The position numbers and the translations under genes were made by a program. The notes beneath the pieces were generated by a model. That model ran no database searches. It was given only the letters and a program-made list of their open reading frames with translations, and had not been told where the DNA came from. 47,907 nt of DNA from JBICIG01 sp043101605. GTDB lineage: Bacteria; Planctomycetota; Phycisphaerae; Phycisphaerales; UBA1924. Within the stretch, counting starts at the first letter, position 1. Each line of letters starts with the position of its first letter. The stretch spans positions 1 to 47,907 of the forward strand of contig JBICIG010000112.1 of the NCBI GenBank assembly GCA_043101605.1, read 5' to 3'. Below are positions 25,302 through 33,650 of this stretch, piece by piece.

Positions 25302-26156
25302 ATGCCGCAACACGCCCGCCGAGGCTCCGCTCTGATCATCCCCGTCCGCGCCTCCCTCTCGCTCGTCTCGCACCTCGGCGAACGCGCCCTCGGCGTCGTC
25401 GAGCATGTCGGCTTCGTCGCCCTCCTGGCGATCGAGACCATCCGCTGGTTCACCCTCGGGCTCTGCACCCGACGCGTCCGACTCGGTCGTCACGCCGTCG
25501 TCAGCCAGATCAACCGACTCGGCGTCCGCTCCATCGGCATCGCCTCGCTCGTCTCCGCCGCCGTCGGCGTCATCCTCGCCCTCCAGCTCGCGCCCCCGCT
25601 CGACCAGTTCGGCCAGCGCGCCCTCGTCGCCAACATCACCGGCGTCGCCATCCTCCGCGAACTCGGACCCCTCATCGGCGCCATCGTCCTCACCGGCTTC
25701 GCCGGCGCCTCCATCACCGCCGAGATCGGCACCATGGTCGTCTCCGAGGAGATCGAGGCCCTCGAGGCCCACGCCCTCAACCCCGTCCGCTTCCTCGTCG
25801 TCCCCCGCGTCATCGCCACCTTCCTGAGCATGACCGCCCTCGCGGTCATCGCCGACCTCGTCGCTCTCTCGGCCGCCTTGCTCGTTTCCATTACCGCCCT
25901 CGGCATCCCTTACGCCACTTTCATGGACAACCTCCTCCAGCAGGTCAAGACCGTCGACTTCGTCACCGGCGTCGTCAAGGGATCCCTCTTCGGCCTGCTC
26001 ATCGGGCTCATCGCCTGCGCCAACGGGCTCCGCGTCACCGGCGGCGCCGCCGGCGTCGGCCTCGCCACCACCATGACCGTCGTCCAGTGCATCGTCGCCA
26101 TCGTCATCGCCGACCTCATCTTCACCGCGATCTTCTACTCGCTCGGGCTATTCTGA
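25302..26156 (+). CDS. MlaE-family ABC transporter permease
   Basis: 284 residues. The MlaE fold is visible from about residue 45: five membrane helices, with GVAILRELGPLIGAIVLTGFAGASITAEIGTM (the conserved RELGPL...GR/AG coupling-loop region), EEIEALEAHALNPVRFLVVPRV, and TGVVKGSLFGLLIGLIACANG. These permeases move phospholipids between membranes together with an ATPase (MlaF) and an MCE protein (MlaD). Neither partner is in this window. The N-terminal 40 residues are amphipathic. Confidence 0.92.
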   Translation: MPQHARRGSALIIPVRASLSLVSHLGERALGVVEHVGFVALLAIETIRWFTLGLCTRRVRLGRHAVVSQINRLGVRSIGIASLVSAAVGVILALQLAPPLDQFGQRALVANITGVAILRELGPLIGAIVLTGFAGASITAEIGTMVVSEEIEALEAHALNPVRFLVVPRVIATFLSMTALAVIADLVALSAALLVSITALGIPYATFMDNLLQQVKTVDFVTGVVKGSLFGLLIGLIACANGLRVTGGAAGVGLATTMTVVQCIVAIVIADLIFTAIFYSLGLF

Positions 26157-26194
26157 TCGGCGGTCCCCCGTTCCCCACGCAACGGAGCCCCGCC

Positions 26195-27850
26195 ATGCAC
26201 AAAGCACTCCTCGCCACGCCGCTGCTCGCGCTCGGCTGCGCCGCCGCCCCCAACCCCACGGACCGCGCGCCCCACCACGCCGAATCCACCGCCTCCGCCG
26301 ACGACCGCGCCTGGTGGCACGATGCCATCTTCTACGAGGTTTTCGTCCGCTCTTTCGCCGACTCTTCCGAGGGCCCGCTCGCCAACGACGGCATCGGCGA
26401 CCTCCGCGGGCTCATCGACAACCTCGACTACCTCAATGACGGCAACCCCCGCACCAACACCGACCTCGGCGTCACCGCACTCTGGCTCATGCCCATCGCC
26501 GAGTCCGCCAGCTACCACGGGTACGATGTCACCGACTACGAGCAGGTCGACCGCGAATACGGCACCGACGACGATTTCCGCCAACTCATCGAAGCCTGCC
26601 ACGCCCGCGGCATCCGCGTCATCGTCGACCATGTCCTCAACCACTGCTCCTCCGACCACCCCTGGTTCCAGGCCGCCATCGACCCCGCCTCGCCCTACCG
26701 CGACTGGTTCATCTGGTCCGACGGCATCCCCGCCTGGGTCAAGACCCAGCACCACCTCTGGCACGAATCACCCGCCAAGGACGGCTCGTACTACTACGGC
26801 TTCTTCTGGCAGGGCATGCCCGATCTCAACTTCCACAACCCCGCCGTCTCCCGCGAGATGATGCGCCTCAGCCGACTCTGGCTCGAAGACTTCAACGCCG
26901 ACGGCTTCCGCCTCGACGCCATCCGACACCTCTACGAAGACCAGGAAGTCTTCGAGAACCTCCCCGAGACCCACGCCTGGCTCGCGAACTTCAACCGCGA
27001 GCTCAAGGCCGACCACCCCGACGCCTTCTTCCTCGGCGAGGTCTGGTCCTCCTCCGAGGCCATCGCCGAGTATGTCGACGGCGAACTCGACGCCGCCTTC
27101 GAGTTCCAACTCGCCGATGCGATCATCAACGCCGTCCGCGACGACAACGCCTCTCTCGTCCACGATCAGATGGCCACCGTCGAGGAGGTCTTCGCCGGCA
27201 ACGCCTTTGCCACCTTCCTCCGCAACCACGACCAGCCCCGCCTCGCCAATGAACTCGCCGGCGACACCGAAGAACAGAAACTCGCCGCCTCCATCCTCCT
27301 CACCCTCCCGGGCATCCCGTTCATCTACTACGGAGAGGAGATCGGCATGACCGGCACCAAGCCCGATCCCGACATCCGAACCCCCATGCAGTGGAACGGC
27401 CGTCCCGGCGCCGGATTCACCACCGCCACCCCATGGCGACCCGTCAACGCCGACGCCGACACCATCAATGTCGAGCGACAACTCAACGACCCCGACTCAC
27501 TCCGCTCCCGCTACCGCGACTTCATCGCCCTCCGCAACGAGCACGAGGCCCTGCGCTCGGGCGATTACCTCCCCCTCCACGCCGGCAACGACAACGCCCT
27601 GATCTTCTACCGCGTCACCGATCAACAGGTCATCGAGTGCCAGTTCAACCTCTCCTCCGAGCCGATCGAACGACTCGACATCCCCATCCGCGAACTGCTC
27701 GAACTCCGCCGACGCGTCTTCCCCCGGGGCACCGACTTCGAGCGCTCCACCGCCTTCTCCACCAACACCACCGTCGGCGGGCTCAGCCCCTACGCCGCCA
27801 TCATCACCGTCCACACACGCACCGACGGACCCGCTCGCGCCGAGCCCTAA
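26195..27850 (+). CDS. GH13 alpha-amylase-family glycosidase, lipoprotein
   Basis: 551 residues. GGAG at 26184-26187 supports the ATG at 26195. A short lipobox ends LALGC (Cys15), so it is probably surface or periplasmic and lipid-anchored. The GH13 barrel shows IRVIVDHVLNHCS (region I), DGFRLDAIRHL with the Asp nucleophile (region II), FFLGEVWSS with the Glu acid/base (region III) and FLRNHDQPR (region IV). YGEEIGMTG and RTPMQWNG resemble oligo-1,6-glucosidase/trehalose synthase-like enzymes. The substrate is likely an alpha-glucan or oligosaccharide. Its TAA overlaps the TAG of the convergent UbiA-like gene. Confidence 0.94.
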   Translation: MHKALLATPLLALGCAAAPNPTDRAPHHAESTASADDRAWWHDAIFYEVFVRSFADSSEGPLANDGIGDLRGLIDNLDYLNDGNPRTNTDLGVTALWLMPIAESASYHGYDVTDYEQVDREYGTDDDFRQLIEACHARGIRVIVDHVLNHCSSDHPWFQAAIDPASPYRDWFIWSDGIPAWVKTQHHLWHESPAKDGSYYYGFFWQGMPDLNFHNPAVSREMMRLSRLWLEDFNADGFRLDAIRHLYEDQEVFENLPETHAWLANFNRELKADHPDAFFLGEVWSSSEAIAEYVDGELDAAFEFQLADAIINAVRDDNASLVHDQMATVEEVFAGNAFATFLRNHDQPRLANELAGDTEEQKLAASILLTLPGIPFIYYGEEIGMTGTKPDPDIRTPMQWNGRPGAGFTTATPWRPVNADADTINVERQLNDPDSLRSRYRDFIALRNEHEALRSGDYLPLHAGNDNALIFYRVTDQQVIECQFNLSSEPIERLDIPIRELLELRRRVFPRGTDFERSTAFSTNTTVGGLSPYAAIITVHTRTDGPARAEP

Positions 27851-28830
27851 CGCCGATACCCCACCGGCTGCTCGATCAGGCTGATCGACTCCCGCAGCAC
27901 CGTCACGCACACGAACCCCACCGCCGTGTACCCCGCCAGCAACCACGCCTCGAAGCTCGCCCCCGTGCCGAACATCCACGCGCACCCATAGAACATCAAC
28001 CACAGCGACCCGTAACGCGCCACCTTTTCCGCCGCCCGGGGCCCGGCCCCCGTCGTCCGAACGCGCCGCACGCACCAGATCACGCACGACACCGCCAGCA
28101 CCAGCGGGCCCACCCCCGCCCACGCCGGCACCCAGTGCGGCCAGATCTGTCCGTCGTTCCGGCTCCACGCCAACCACCCCAACAGGCAGGTCCAGAACAC
28201 CCACCCCAGACCCGCCGCCACCAGCGCCCGCTCCGACATCGGCGGCACCTTCCTCCCCAGCCAGTGCACCACCCCGGACACCACCAGCGCGTGCGTCATC
28301 ACCAGCCACACCGGCCACACGAACCGCAACTCCACATTCCCCACCAGCATCTGCCCCGCGTACACCAGCCCCAGCAGCACCAGCCCGATCGCCGGCACAA
28401 ACCGCCCCGTCGTGTTGTACGCCAGCACCAGCGTCCCCAGGATCAGCGTCAGCACCACCGCTTCCGATCCCAGCAGCGTCGACCCCAGAACCGAGATGAT
28501 CAGCGACGCCGAAACCACCGTCACCGCCGTCTCCGCCCGGATCGACCCGCTCGCCACAGGGCGATCGGGACGCAGCGTCCGGTCGCGACGCGCATCGAGC
28601 ACATCGTTCAGCCCCATCGCGAACGCGTACAGCCCGAACGCCGCCGCCGTCCCCCCGAACAGCTCCAACCACAGCGATCCGCCCGCCAGCCCGCCCCCCG
28701 GCATCCGCTCATACGCCCCGTTCGCGTGGCTCCACAGAATCACGAACCACACATTCCCCACCGCCGCAAACGCCCCCGTCACACGCGTCAGTCGCAGCAC
28801 AGGCAGCAGGCGTTCGAGCAGCCGGATCAT
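27847..28830 (-). CDS. UbiA-family prenyltransferase-like membrane protein
   Basis: 327 residues with about eight or nine membrane helices. The first Asp-rich motif is clear: NDVLDARRDRTLRPDRPVAS, as in UbiA enzymes that bind prenyl diphosphate through Mg. The second motif, normally DxxxD after helix 6, is not seen; the equivalent loop reads VVHWLGRKVPPMSERA. This may be a non-quinone UbiA branch or a changed substrate site. TACGAT lies 6 nt upstream of the ATG, with no Shine-Dalgarno, so the mRNA is probably leaderless. It is divergent from ribH. Confidence 0.85.
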   Translation of the reverse strand: MIRLLERLLPVLRLTRVTGAFAAVGNVWFVILWSHANGAYERMPGGGLAGGSLWLELFGGTAAAFGLYAFAMGLNDVLDARRDRTLRPDRPVASGSIRAETAVTVVSASLIISVLGSTLLGSEAVVLTLILGTLVLAYNTTGRFVPAIGLVLLGLVYAGQMLVGNVELRFVWPVWLVMTHALVVSGVVHWLGRKVPPMSERALVAAGLGWVFWTCLLGWLAWSRNDGQIWPHWVPAWAGVGPLVLAVSCVIWCVRRVRTTGAGPRAAEKVARYGSLWLMFYGCAWMFGTGASFEAWLLAGYTAVGFVCVTVLRESISLIEQPVGYRR

Positions 28831-28836
28831 GGCGCG

Positions 28837-28842
28837 ATCGTA
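28837..28842 (-). promoter_or_regulatory. Leaderless -10 element of the UbiA-like gene
   Basis: On the minus strand TACGAT ends 6 nt before the ATG at 28830. The intervening CGCGCC has no Shine-Dalgarno. Confidence 0.5.
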
Positions 28843-28878
28843 CCCGACCCCCGGCGGGACATCCCGCCCGGCGCGATC

Positions 28879-28884
28879 TACCAT
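28879..28884 (+). promoter_or_regulatory. Candidate -10 element of ribH-nusB-ftsY
   Basis: TACCAT ends 9 nt before the ribH ATG at 28894. It sits in the 63-base divergent gap with the UbiA-like gene. A leader of 0-3 nt is implied; no Shine-Dalgarno is visible. Confidence 0.42.
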
Positions 28885-28893
28885 CGCCCGCGC

Positions 28894-29463
28894 ATGACCG
28901 ATGCCGCCTCCGAACCATCCCGCCCCGCCTCCCTCGCCCCCGTCGCGATCGTCGTCAGCCGCTACCACGCCTCGCTGACCACCCGCCTCGAGGACGCCGC
29001 ACGCGCCGAGTACCTCGCCCGCGGCGGCGACCCCGCAAACCTCGGCATCATCGAGGCGCCCGGCACCTACGAACTCGTCGCCCTCTCCCTCGCCGCCGCC
29101 AACTCCGGGCTCTATCAGGGTGTCGTCGCCCTCGGCATCGTCGTCCGGGGCGAGACCGACCACGACCGATACATCTCCGCCGCCGTCGCCCAAGGCCTCG
29201 TCGAGGTCACCCTCCAGACCGGCGTCCCTGTCGCCCTCGGCGTCATCACCGCCAACAACACCCAACAGGCCGAGGACCGCGCCGGCGGCCCCTCCGGAAC
29301 CCACAAGGGAAACAAGGGCACCGAAGCAATGGCCGCCCTCCTCGACACCCTCGCCTCCGCCGGCGCCATCCGCGCCGCCGCCGAAGCCGGCGAACCCGCC
29401 GCCATCGCGCCCACCATCACCCGCCGGATCGCCAAGCTCGGCGGAACGGACGGCCTCGCGTGA
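28894..29463 (+). CDS. ribH: 6,7-dimethyl-8-ribityllumazine synthase
   Basis: 189 residues. The lumazine synthase core is readable: VAIVVSRYHASLTTRLEDAA (substrate Tyr/Phe region), IIEAPGTYELVALS, VVALGIVVRGETDHDRYISA with the conserved His, and TGVPVALGVITANNTQQAEDR, then GNKGTEAMAAL. It condenses the ribityl-aminouracil with a four-carbon phosphate in riboflavin synthesis. The stop overlaps the nusB GTG start. ribH-nusB order is common in bacteria. A slightly extended C-terminus (about 20 residues, Ala-rich) follows the core. Confidence 0.95.
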   Translation: MTDAASEPSRPASLAPVAIVVSRYHASLTTRLEDAARAEYLARGGDPANLGIIEAPGTYELVALSLAAANSGLYQGVVALGIVVRGETDHDRYISAAVAQGLVEVTLQTGVPVALGVITANNTQQAEDRAGGPSGTHKGNKGTEAMAALLDTLASAGAIRAAAEAGEPAAIAPTITRRIAKLGGTDGLA

Positions 29464-30059
29464 AACTCCCCGAAACCATCCGAGAGCTCGCGTCGCAAAC
29501 CCTCCTCCAGATCGGGTCCGACGAGCCCTCCTCCGCTTCGGTCGCCTCGTTCTCAGAGGAACTCCGCCTGCTCGGCACCGTCGAGCCCTCCCAGCGCCTT
29601 CGCGCCTTCGACATTGCCGCGCGCCGCCTCGCCTGCCAGCTCCTCTACCGCCTCGACCTCCACAACGCCACCGACGCCGAAGCCGCCGACATGATCGACC
29701 AGGACCTCGACGCGATCGACGGCCTCGGGCCCGTCCTCGCCGACCGCGTCCGCGCCATCACCCTCGGCGCCTGGGGCGACCGCGCTTCCACCGATCACCG
29801 CACCCTCGCGCTCGCCCCGGGCTGGCCCGCCACCCGCCAGCCCGCGATGGACCGCGCCATCCTCCGCCTCGCGATCCACCAACTCTCCCTCGCCGCCGAA
29901 GACCCACGCATCATCATCAACGAAGCCGTCGAGCTCGCCAAGTCCTTCGGCACCGAGCGATCGCCCGCCTTCGTCAACGGCATCCTCGGCAAGGTCGCAC
30001 GCGGCGAGCCCGCGCCCCACGCCGAGCCACCCGCCGAATCGCCGCAACACACGGACTGA
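29460..30059 (+). CDS. nusB: Transcription antitermination factor NusB
   Basis: 199 residues starting at GTG 29460, which overlaps ribH by GTGA. The NusB helical core begins near residue 50 (RAFDIAARRLACQLLYRLDLH) and contains PAMDRAILRLAIHQLSL and IIINEAVELAKSFGTERSPAFVNGILGKVA, both diagnostic. NusB acts with NusE on boxA RNA in rRNA operons. The first 45 residues are an extra N-terminal segment not seen in E. coli NusB (139 aa). The Pro/Ala tail is unstructured. Confidence 0.93.
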   Translation: MKLPETIRELASQTLLQIGSDEPSSASVASFSEELRLLGTVEPSQRLRAFDIAARRLACQLLYRLDLHNATDAEAADMIDQDLDAIDGLGPVLADRVRAITLGAWGDRASTDHRTLALAPGWPATRQPAMDRAILRLAIHQLSLAAEDPRIIINEAVELAKSFGTERSPAFVNGILGKVARGEPAPHAEPPAESPQHTD

Positions 30060-30075
30060 CCGAGGACCCGCGCCG

Positions 30076-31005
30076 ATGGGCATCTTCCGTTCCGCCATCT
30101 CCAAGGTCCGAAAGGGACTCACCCGCACACGCGAGTCCTTCGTCTCGGGCCTCCGCTCCATGCTCCGCGGGCGCACCCTCGACGACGCCCTCATCCGCGA
30201 GCTCGAAGCACGCCTCATCCAGTCCGATGTCGGCGTCAGGACCACCCGCGCCCTCATCGAAGGCATCCGCGCCGACTACAAAGCCGGCACCCTCACCAAA
30301 GGCGAAGATGTCCTCGACTACCTCAAGCGCGAGCTCATCGCGATGTGGCCCGAAGCCGACCGCCGACTCCGCGAAGCGCCCGAGGGCCAGCGACCCACCG
30401 TCATCCTCGTCACCGGCGTCAACGGCGTCGGCAAGACCACCTCCATCGCCAAGCTCTGCCACGCCCTCCGCGCCGAAGGCCGCTCCGTCCTCTTGGGCGC
30501 ATGCGACACCTTCCGCGCCGGCGCCGTTCGTCAACTCGAAATCTGGGCCGAACGCCTCGGCGTCGAGGTCGTCAAGGGGCAACAGGGGGGCGACCCCGCC
30601 GCCGTCGCTTTCGACGCCTGCGCCGCCGCGCTCTCACGCAAGGCCGATGTCCTCATCCTCGATACCGCCGGCCGCCTGCACACCCAGGATCCCCTCATGC
30701 GCCAGCTCGAGAAGATCCGCAAGGTCATCGACAAGAAGATCCCCGGCGCCCCACACGAAACGCTCCTCGTCCTCGACGCCACCAGCGGCCAGAACGCCAT
30801 GCGCCAGGCCGAGGAGTTCGAGAAAGCCGCCGGCGTCACCGGCATCTTCCTCTCCAAGCTCGACGGCACCGCCAAGGGCGGCATCGTCGTCGCCATCCGC
30901 GAAGCCACCAACATCCCCGTCAAGTTCGTCGGCGTCGGCGAGACCCCCGAGGATGTCGAACCCTTCGACCCCGAGTCATTCATCGAAGCGATGTTCGCCG
31001 AGTGA
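30076..31005 (+). CDS. ftsY: Signal recognition particle receptor FtsY
   Basis: 309 residues, an NG-domain FtsY without the long acidic A domain. Visible motifs are: VNGVGKTTSIAKL (G1), DTFRAGAVRQLEIWAERL (G2/insertion box), DTAGRLHTQDPLMRQLEKI (G3), and LSKLDGTAKGGIVVAIREA (G4), ending FVGVGETPEDVEPFDPESFIEAMF. It docks SRP-ribosome complexes at the membrane. It follows nusB by 16 nt in the ribH-nusB-ftsY run, and its end converges with the Tae4-like gene. Confidence 0.97.
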   Translation: MGIFRSAISKVRKGLTRTRESFVSGLRSMLRGRTLDDALIRELEARLIQSDVGVRTTRALIEGIRADYKAGTLTKGEDVLDYLKRELIAMWPEADRRLREAPEGQRPTVILVTGVNGVGKTTSIAKLCHALRAEGRSVLLGACDTFRAGAVRQLEIWAERLGVEVVKGQQGGDPAAVAFDACAAALSRKADVLILDTAGRLHTQDPLMRQLEKIRKVIDKKIPGAPHETLLVLDATSGQNAMRQAEEFEKAAGVTGIFLSKLDGTAKGGIVVAIREATNIPVKFVGVGETPEDVEPFDPESFIEAMFAE

Positions 31006-31059
31006 ACCGCAACGACCCGGCGGGCTGACCGAGGCGATGCCCCTGATCACGCCGCTCCG

Positions 31060-31545
31060 TCACCCCGCGCTCGAAGTCGCCTTCACCGCTCCCCGCGCGA
31101 TCGGCCAGAACCACACCTCGCTGCTGTTCCCCCAGCCCTGGTACCCCATCGTCGCCGACCCGTTCCACAGGTCGATGTGGTGCCCCATCGTGCCGTCGGT
31201 GCGCTGATAGCAGTTGCGGAAGAAGATGATCCCCGTTCGCCCCAGCACGCCCGCCGTCGCCGCGCTCGCCGGCCCCACATCGATCTCTGGTCGCCCCAGC
31301 TTCTTCCACAGGAAGTCCGCCAGTGGCTTGGCTCCCCGCACATGCTTCGTCCCCGCCGCCACGCACGCCGGCCCGAACCGCTGATACCCCGCCAGGCTGA
31401 ACCCCGACGCCACCAGCGCGTGGCTCAGCCGGATCGCGCACTGGTTCTCGTGCGGCGCGCAACTCCCGCCGATCCGCACGAAGTTCCCCGCCGCGTCCTT
31501 CTCCGGGTAGTTCGACTCCAGCGTCGCATAATTCAGCACCGACAT
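31060..31545 (-). CDS. Tae4-like type VI secretion amidase effector
   Basis: 161 residues. The ATG at 31545 is chosen because GAGGGAG lies 7 nt upstream; a TTG at 31551 would add two residues. The Tae4 family pattern is visible: NQCAIRLSHALVASGF with candidate nucleophile Cys36, PLADFLWKKLGRPEID, GIIFFRNCY and GHHIDLWNGS with candidate catalytic His123. Tae4 enzymes are papain-like (NlpC/P60-related) amidases that cut the D-Glu-mDAP bond of peptidoglycan and are usually delivered into rivals by T6SS. There is no signal peptide, as for T6SS cargo. No Tai4 immunity gene is adjacent; the gene follows mscS by 34 nt on the same strand. A housekeeping role is possible. Confidence 0.75.
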   Translation of the reverse strand: MSVLNYATLESNYPEKDAAGNFVRIGGSCAPHENQCAIRLSHALVASGFSLAGYQRFGPACVAAGTKHVRGAKPLADFLWKKLGRPEIDVGPASAATAGVLGRTGIIFFRNCYQRTDGTMGHHIDLWNGSATMGYQGWGNSSEVWFWPIARGAVKATSSAG

Positions 31546-31579
31546 CGCCAATCTCCCTCAGGACCCCGCGGCGAGCCGA

Positions 31580-33502
31580 CTAGCTCTCCACGCTCTCGGT
31601 CCCGATGATCGTCTGCGTCTTGCTCGAATCCACCGCCCTCGGCGCAAACGGCACCCGTGGCTGGAACATCACCGGGTCGGGCTTCTTCTCCCGCCACACC
31701 TGCTCATGCGTCAGCTCGCGCGCCGCCAGGCACCCGCGCGCCACCGCCCGCGCATCGTCTTCCTTCCCGGGCGCCGCCGGCGCTTCCCCCGACCCGCCCG
31801 CATCCCGCACCAGGTGCAGCGTCTGCGTCGGAAACGCGAACTCCACGCCCACCGCCCCCGCCAGCCGCACCACATCCAGCATGAACCGGTGCCGCTCCCG
31901 CAACTCCGTCGCCCACTCCGGGCACTCGTGGAACATGTAGATCAGCACATCCAGGCTGTGCGGCCCGAACCCGTTCAGCCACACATGGTAATAGTCCTTC
32001 CGCGTGTACGGGTGCAGCCGGATCAACTCACGCACCCCCGAGCAGAACGCCTCGATCTTCTCAGGAGGCGTCCCGTACTTCAAGCCCACCGTCGTCTTGA
32101 ACCGCCGATACCGACGCCGCCCGTAGTTGTCCACCGTCGCTCGCACCAGCGTCGCGTTCGGCACCGTGATCAGCGAGTTATAGAAAGTCCGGATCCGCGT
32201 CGACCGAAACCCCAACTCTTCGACCGTCCCCTCCGTCTCCCCGATCACCACCCAGTCGCCCACCTCGAACGGCCGGTCCGCGATCACCGCGATCGAACCG
32301 AAGAAGTTCTCGATCGTGTCCTTCGCCGCAAACGCAAAGGCCAGCCCGCCGATCCCAAGCCCCGTCAGCAGCGGCAGGATCTCGATGTCCATCGACTCGG
32401 CGATGTAGATCACACCCATCGCCGTCACCACGATCTTCACCGTCTTCCGAACCAGCGGGATCAGCAGGTCATCGATCTTCGTCGCCGTCTGCTTCGCCTT
32501 CGCGTCCAGAAACTCGCCCGCCACATCCGCCAGCCGATACGCCGCCAGCACCGCGCTGAGCATCACCACCACCCGCGCCGCCACCGTCAGAATCAGGCTC
32601 GGCGTCTCGGGAAGATCCAGCAGGTTCAGCCCCAGCAGCACCAGGATCCCGCCCAGCAGCGTCCCGAACGGACGCACCGATCGCCGGATCACCTTCTCAC
32701 TCGAATCCCCCTCGATCCGACGCAGCAGCCGCATCCACACCCGACGCATCACCGTCCGCGTCAGCAGATCCACCAGCAGCGCCAGGAACACCAGCAGCGC
32801 CAACCCGATCCACTGCCACACCTCCAGCCCAAGCACCAACTCCCCCTGCAGCGAGCCCGGCACCATCGACCGTACCCACAGCCCCAGCGTCAGCGCCACC
32901 TGCCCCTGGCCGAACGACTCCGCCCGCGCGCGCAGCCGCAACCACAACGCGTTCGCGTTCTCCGCCGTCCGCGCCGTGAACCGCCACGACCCGTCGTCAC
33001 CCACCGCCAGCACCACGCGATACCCACCCGTCAGCTCGCGCAGCTCCTCATGCCTCGGCTCGCCCGGCCGCGGATAGAACACGAACTCCCGGATGGGCCT
33101 CCATCCCAGCGACGCCCGATCCGGCAGCACCGCGTAATCCACCAGCTCGATCTTGTTCAGCGCCAGGAGCAGCTTCGACACCGCGTTCTCCGCCGCCGAA
33201 CGATCCCGCTCGCTCAAACCCTCCACGCACGCGATCGCATCACTGAACGCCGCGTCCCGCGCGCTCCCGCTCGCGTCGCCGGCCCGCTGCATCGCCTCCA
33301 GAAAGGTCCGCATCGTCGCCCGAGGGCTCTCGAACCGCGGATCCACCGCCGCCGACAGCCCTTGCGTCGATCCCGCCTCCGCCGATCCGTCCGCCCCGGG
33401 CTGCGCCGCAAAGCCCCACCCCGAACACACCGACACCACGACCAGCACGAGTCCGAAAATCCGTGCCACGCCCCGATTGGTCCTCGTTTGGTTCCCCATC
33501 AT
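31580..33502 (-). CDS. MscS-family mechanosensitive channel
   Basis: 640 residues from MMGNQTRT (an ATG at 33499 also fits). A signal peptide-like N-terminus leads to a periplasmic domain (about 40-220), then membrane helices from about residue 225. The MscS core is clear: LTGLGIGGLAFAFAAKDTIENFFGS (pore helix), FEVGDWVVIGETEGTVEELG and RTFYNSLITVPNATL (beta domain), then RFKTTVGLKYGTPPEKIEAF. It opens under membrane tension to release solutes. TAGCAT lies 6 nt upstream of the first ATG, implying a leaderless mRNA. It is probably co-transcribed with the Tae4-like gene. Confidence 0.93.
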   Translation of the reverse strand: MMGNQTRTNRGVARIFGLVLVVVSVCSGWGFAAQPGADGSAEAGSTQGLSAAVDPRFESPRATMRTFLEAMQRAGDASGSARDAAFSDAIACVEGLSERDRSAAENAVSKLLLALNKIELVDYAVLPDRASLGWRPIREFVFYPRPGEPRHEELRELTGGYRVVLAVGDDGSWRFTARTAENANALWLRLRARAESFGQGQVALTLGLWVRSMVPGSLQGELVLGLEVWQWIGLALLVFLALLVDLLTRTVMRRVWMRLLRRIEGDSSEKVIRRSVRPFGTLLGGILVLLGLNLLDLPETPSLILTVAARVVVMLSAVLAAYRLADVAGEFLDAKAKQTATKIDDLLIPLVRKTVKIVVTAMGVIYIAESMDIEILPLLTGLGIGGLAFAFAAKDTIENFFGSIAVIADRPFEVGDWVVIGETEGTVEELGFRSTRIRTFYNSLITVPNATLVRATVDNYGRRRYRRFKTTVGLKYGTPPEKIEAFCSGVRELIRLHPYTRKDYYHVWLNGFGPHSLDVLIYMFHECPEWATELRERHRFMLDVVRLAGAVGVEFAFPTQTLHLVRDAGGSGEAPAAPGKEDDARAVARGCLAARELTHEQVWREKKPDPVMFQPRVPFAPRAVDSSKTQTIIGTESVES

Positions 33503-33508
33503 CCCGGC

Positions 33509-33514
33509 ATGCTA
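33509..33514 (-). promoter_or_regulatory. Leaderless -10 element of mscS
   Basis: On the minus strand TAGCAT ends 6 nt before the ATG at 33502, the same spacing as four other genes in the window. Confidence 0.48.
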
Positions 33515-33650
33515 CCGCAACCACGCCAAGCCTTCGTGAAGCCCTTGCATCACCCGCCCGGCGCGTCATACGCTGCGTTCGGAGAAGGAGATGCGCGCCC
33601 CGTGCGCGCCGCGGCCACCCCGCCGCGCCCCACCGAGAGAGGCCCCGTCC

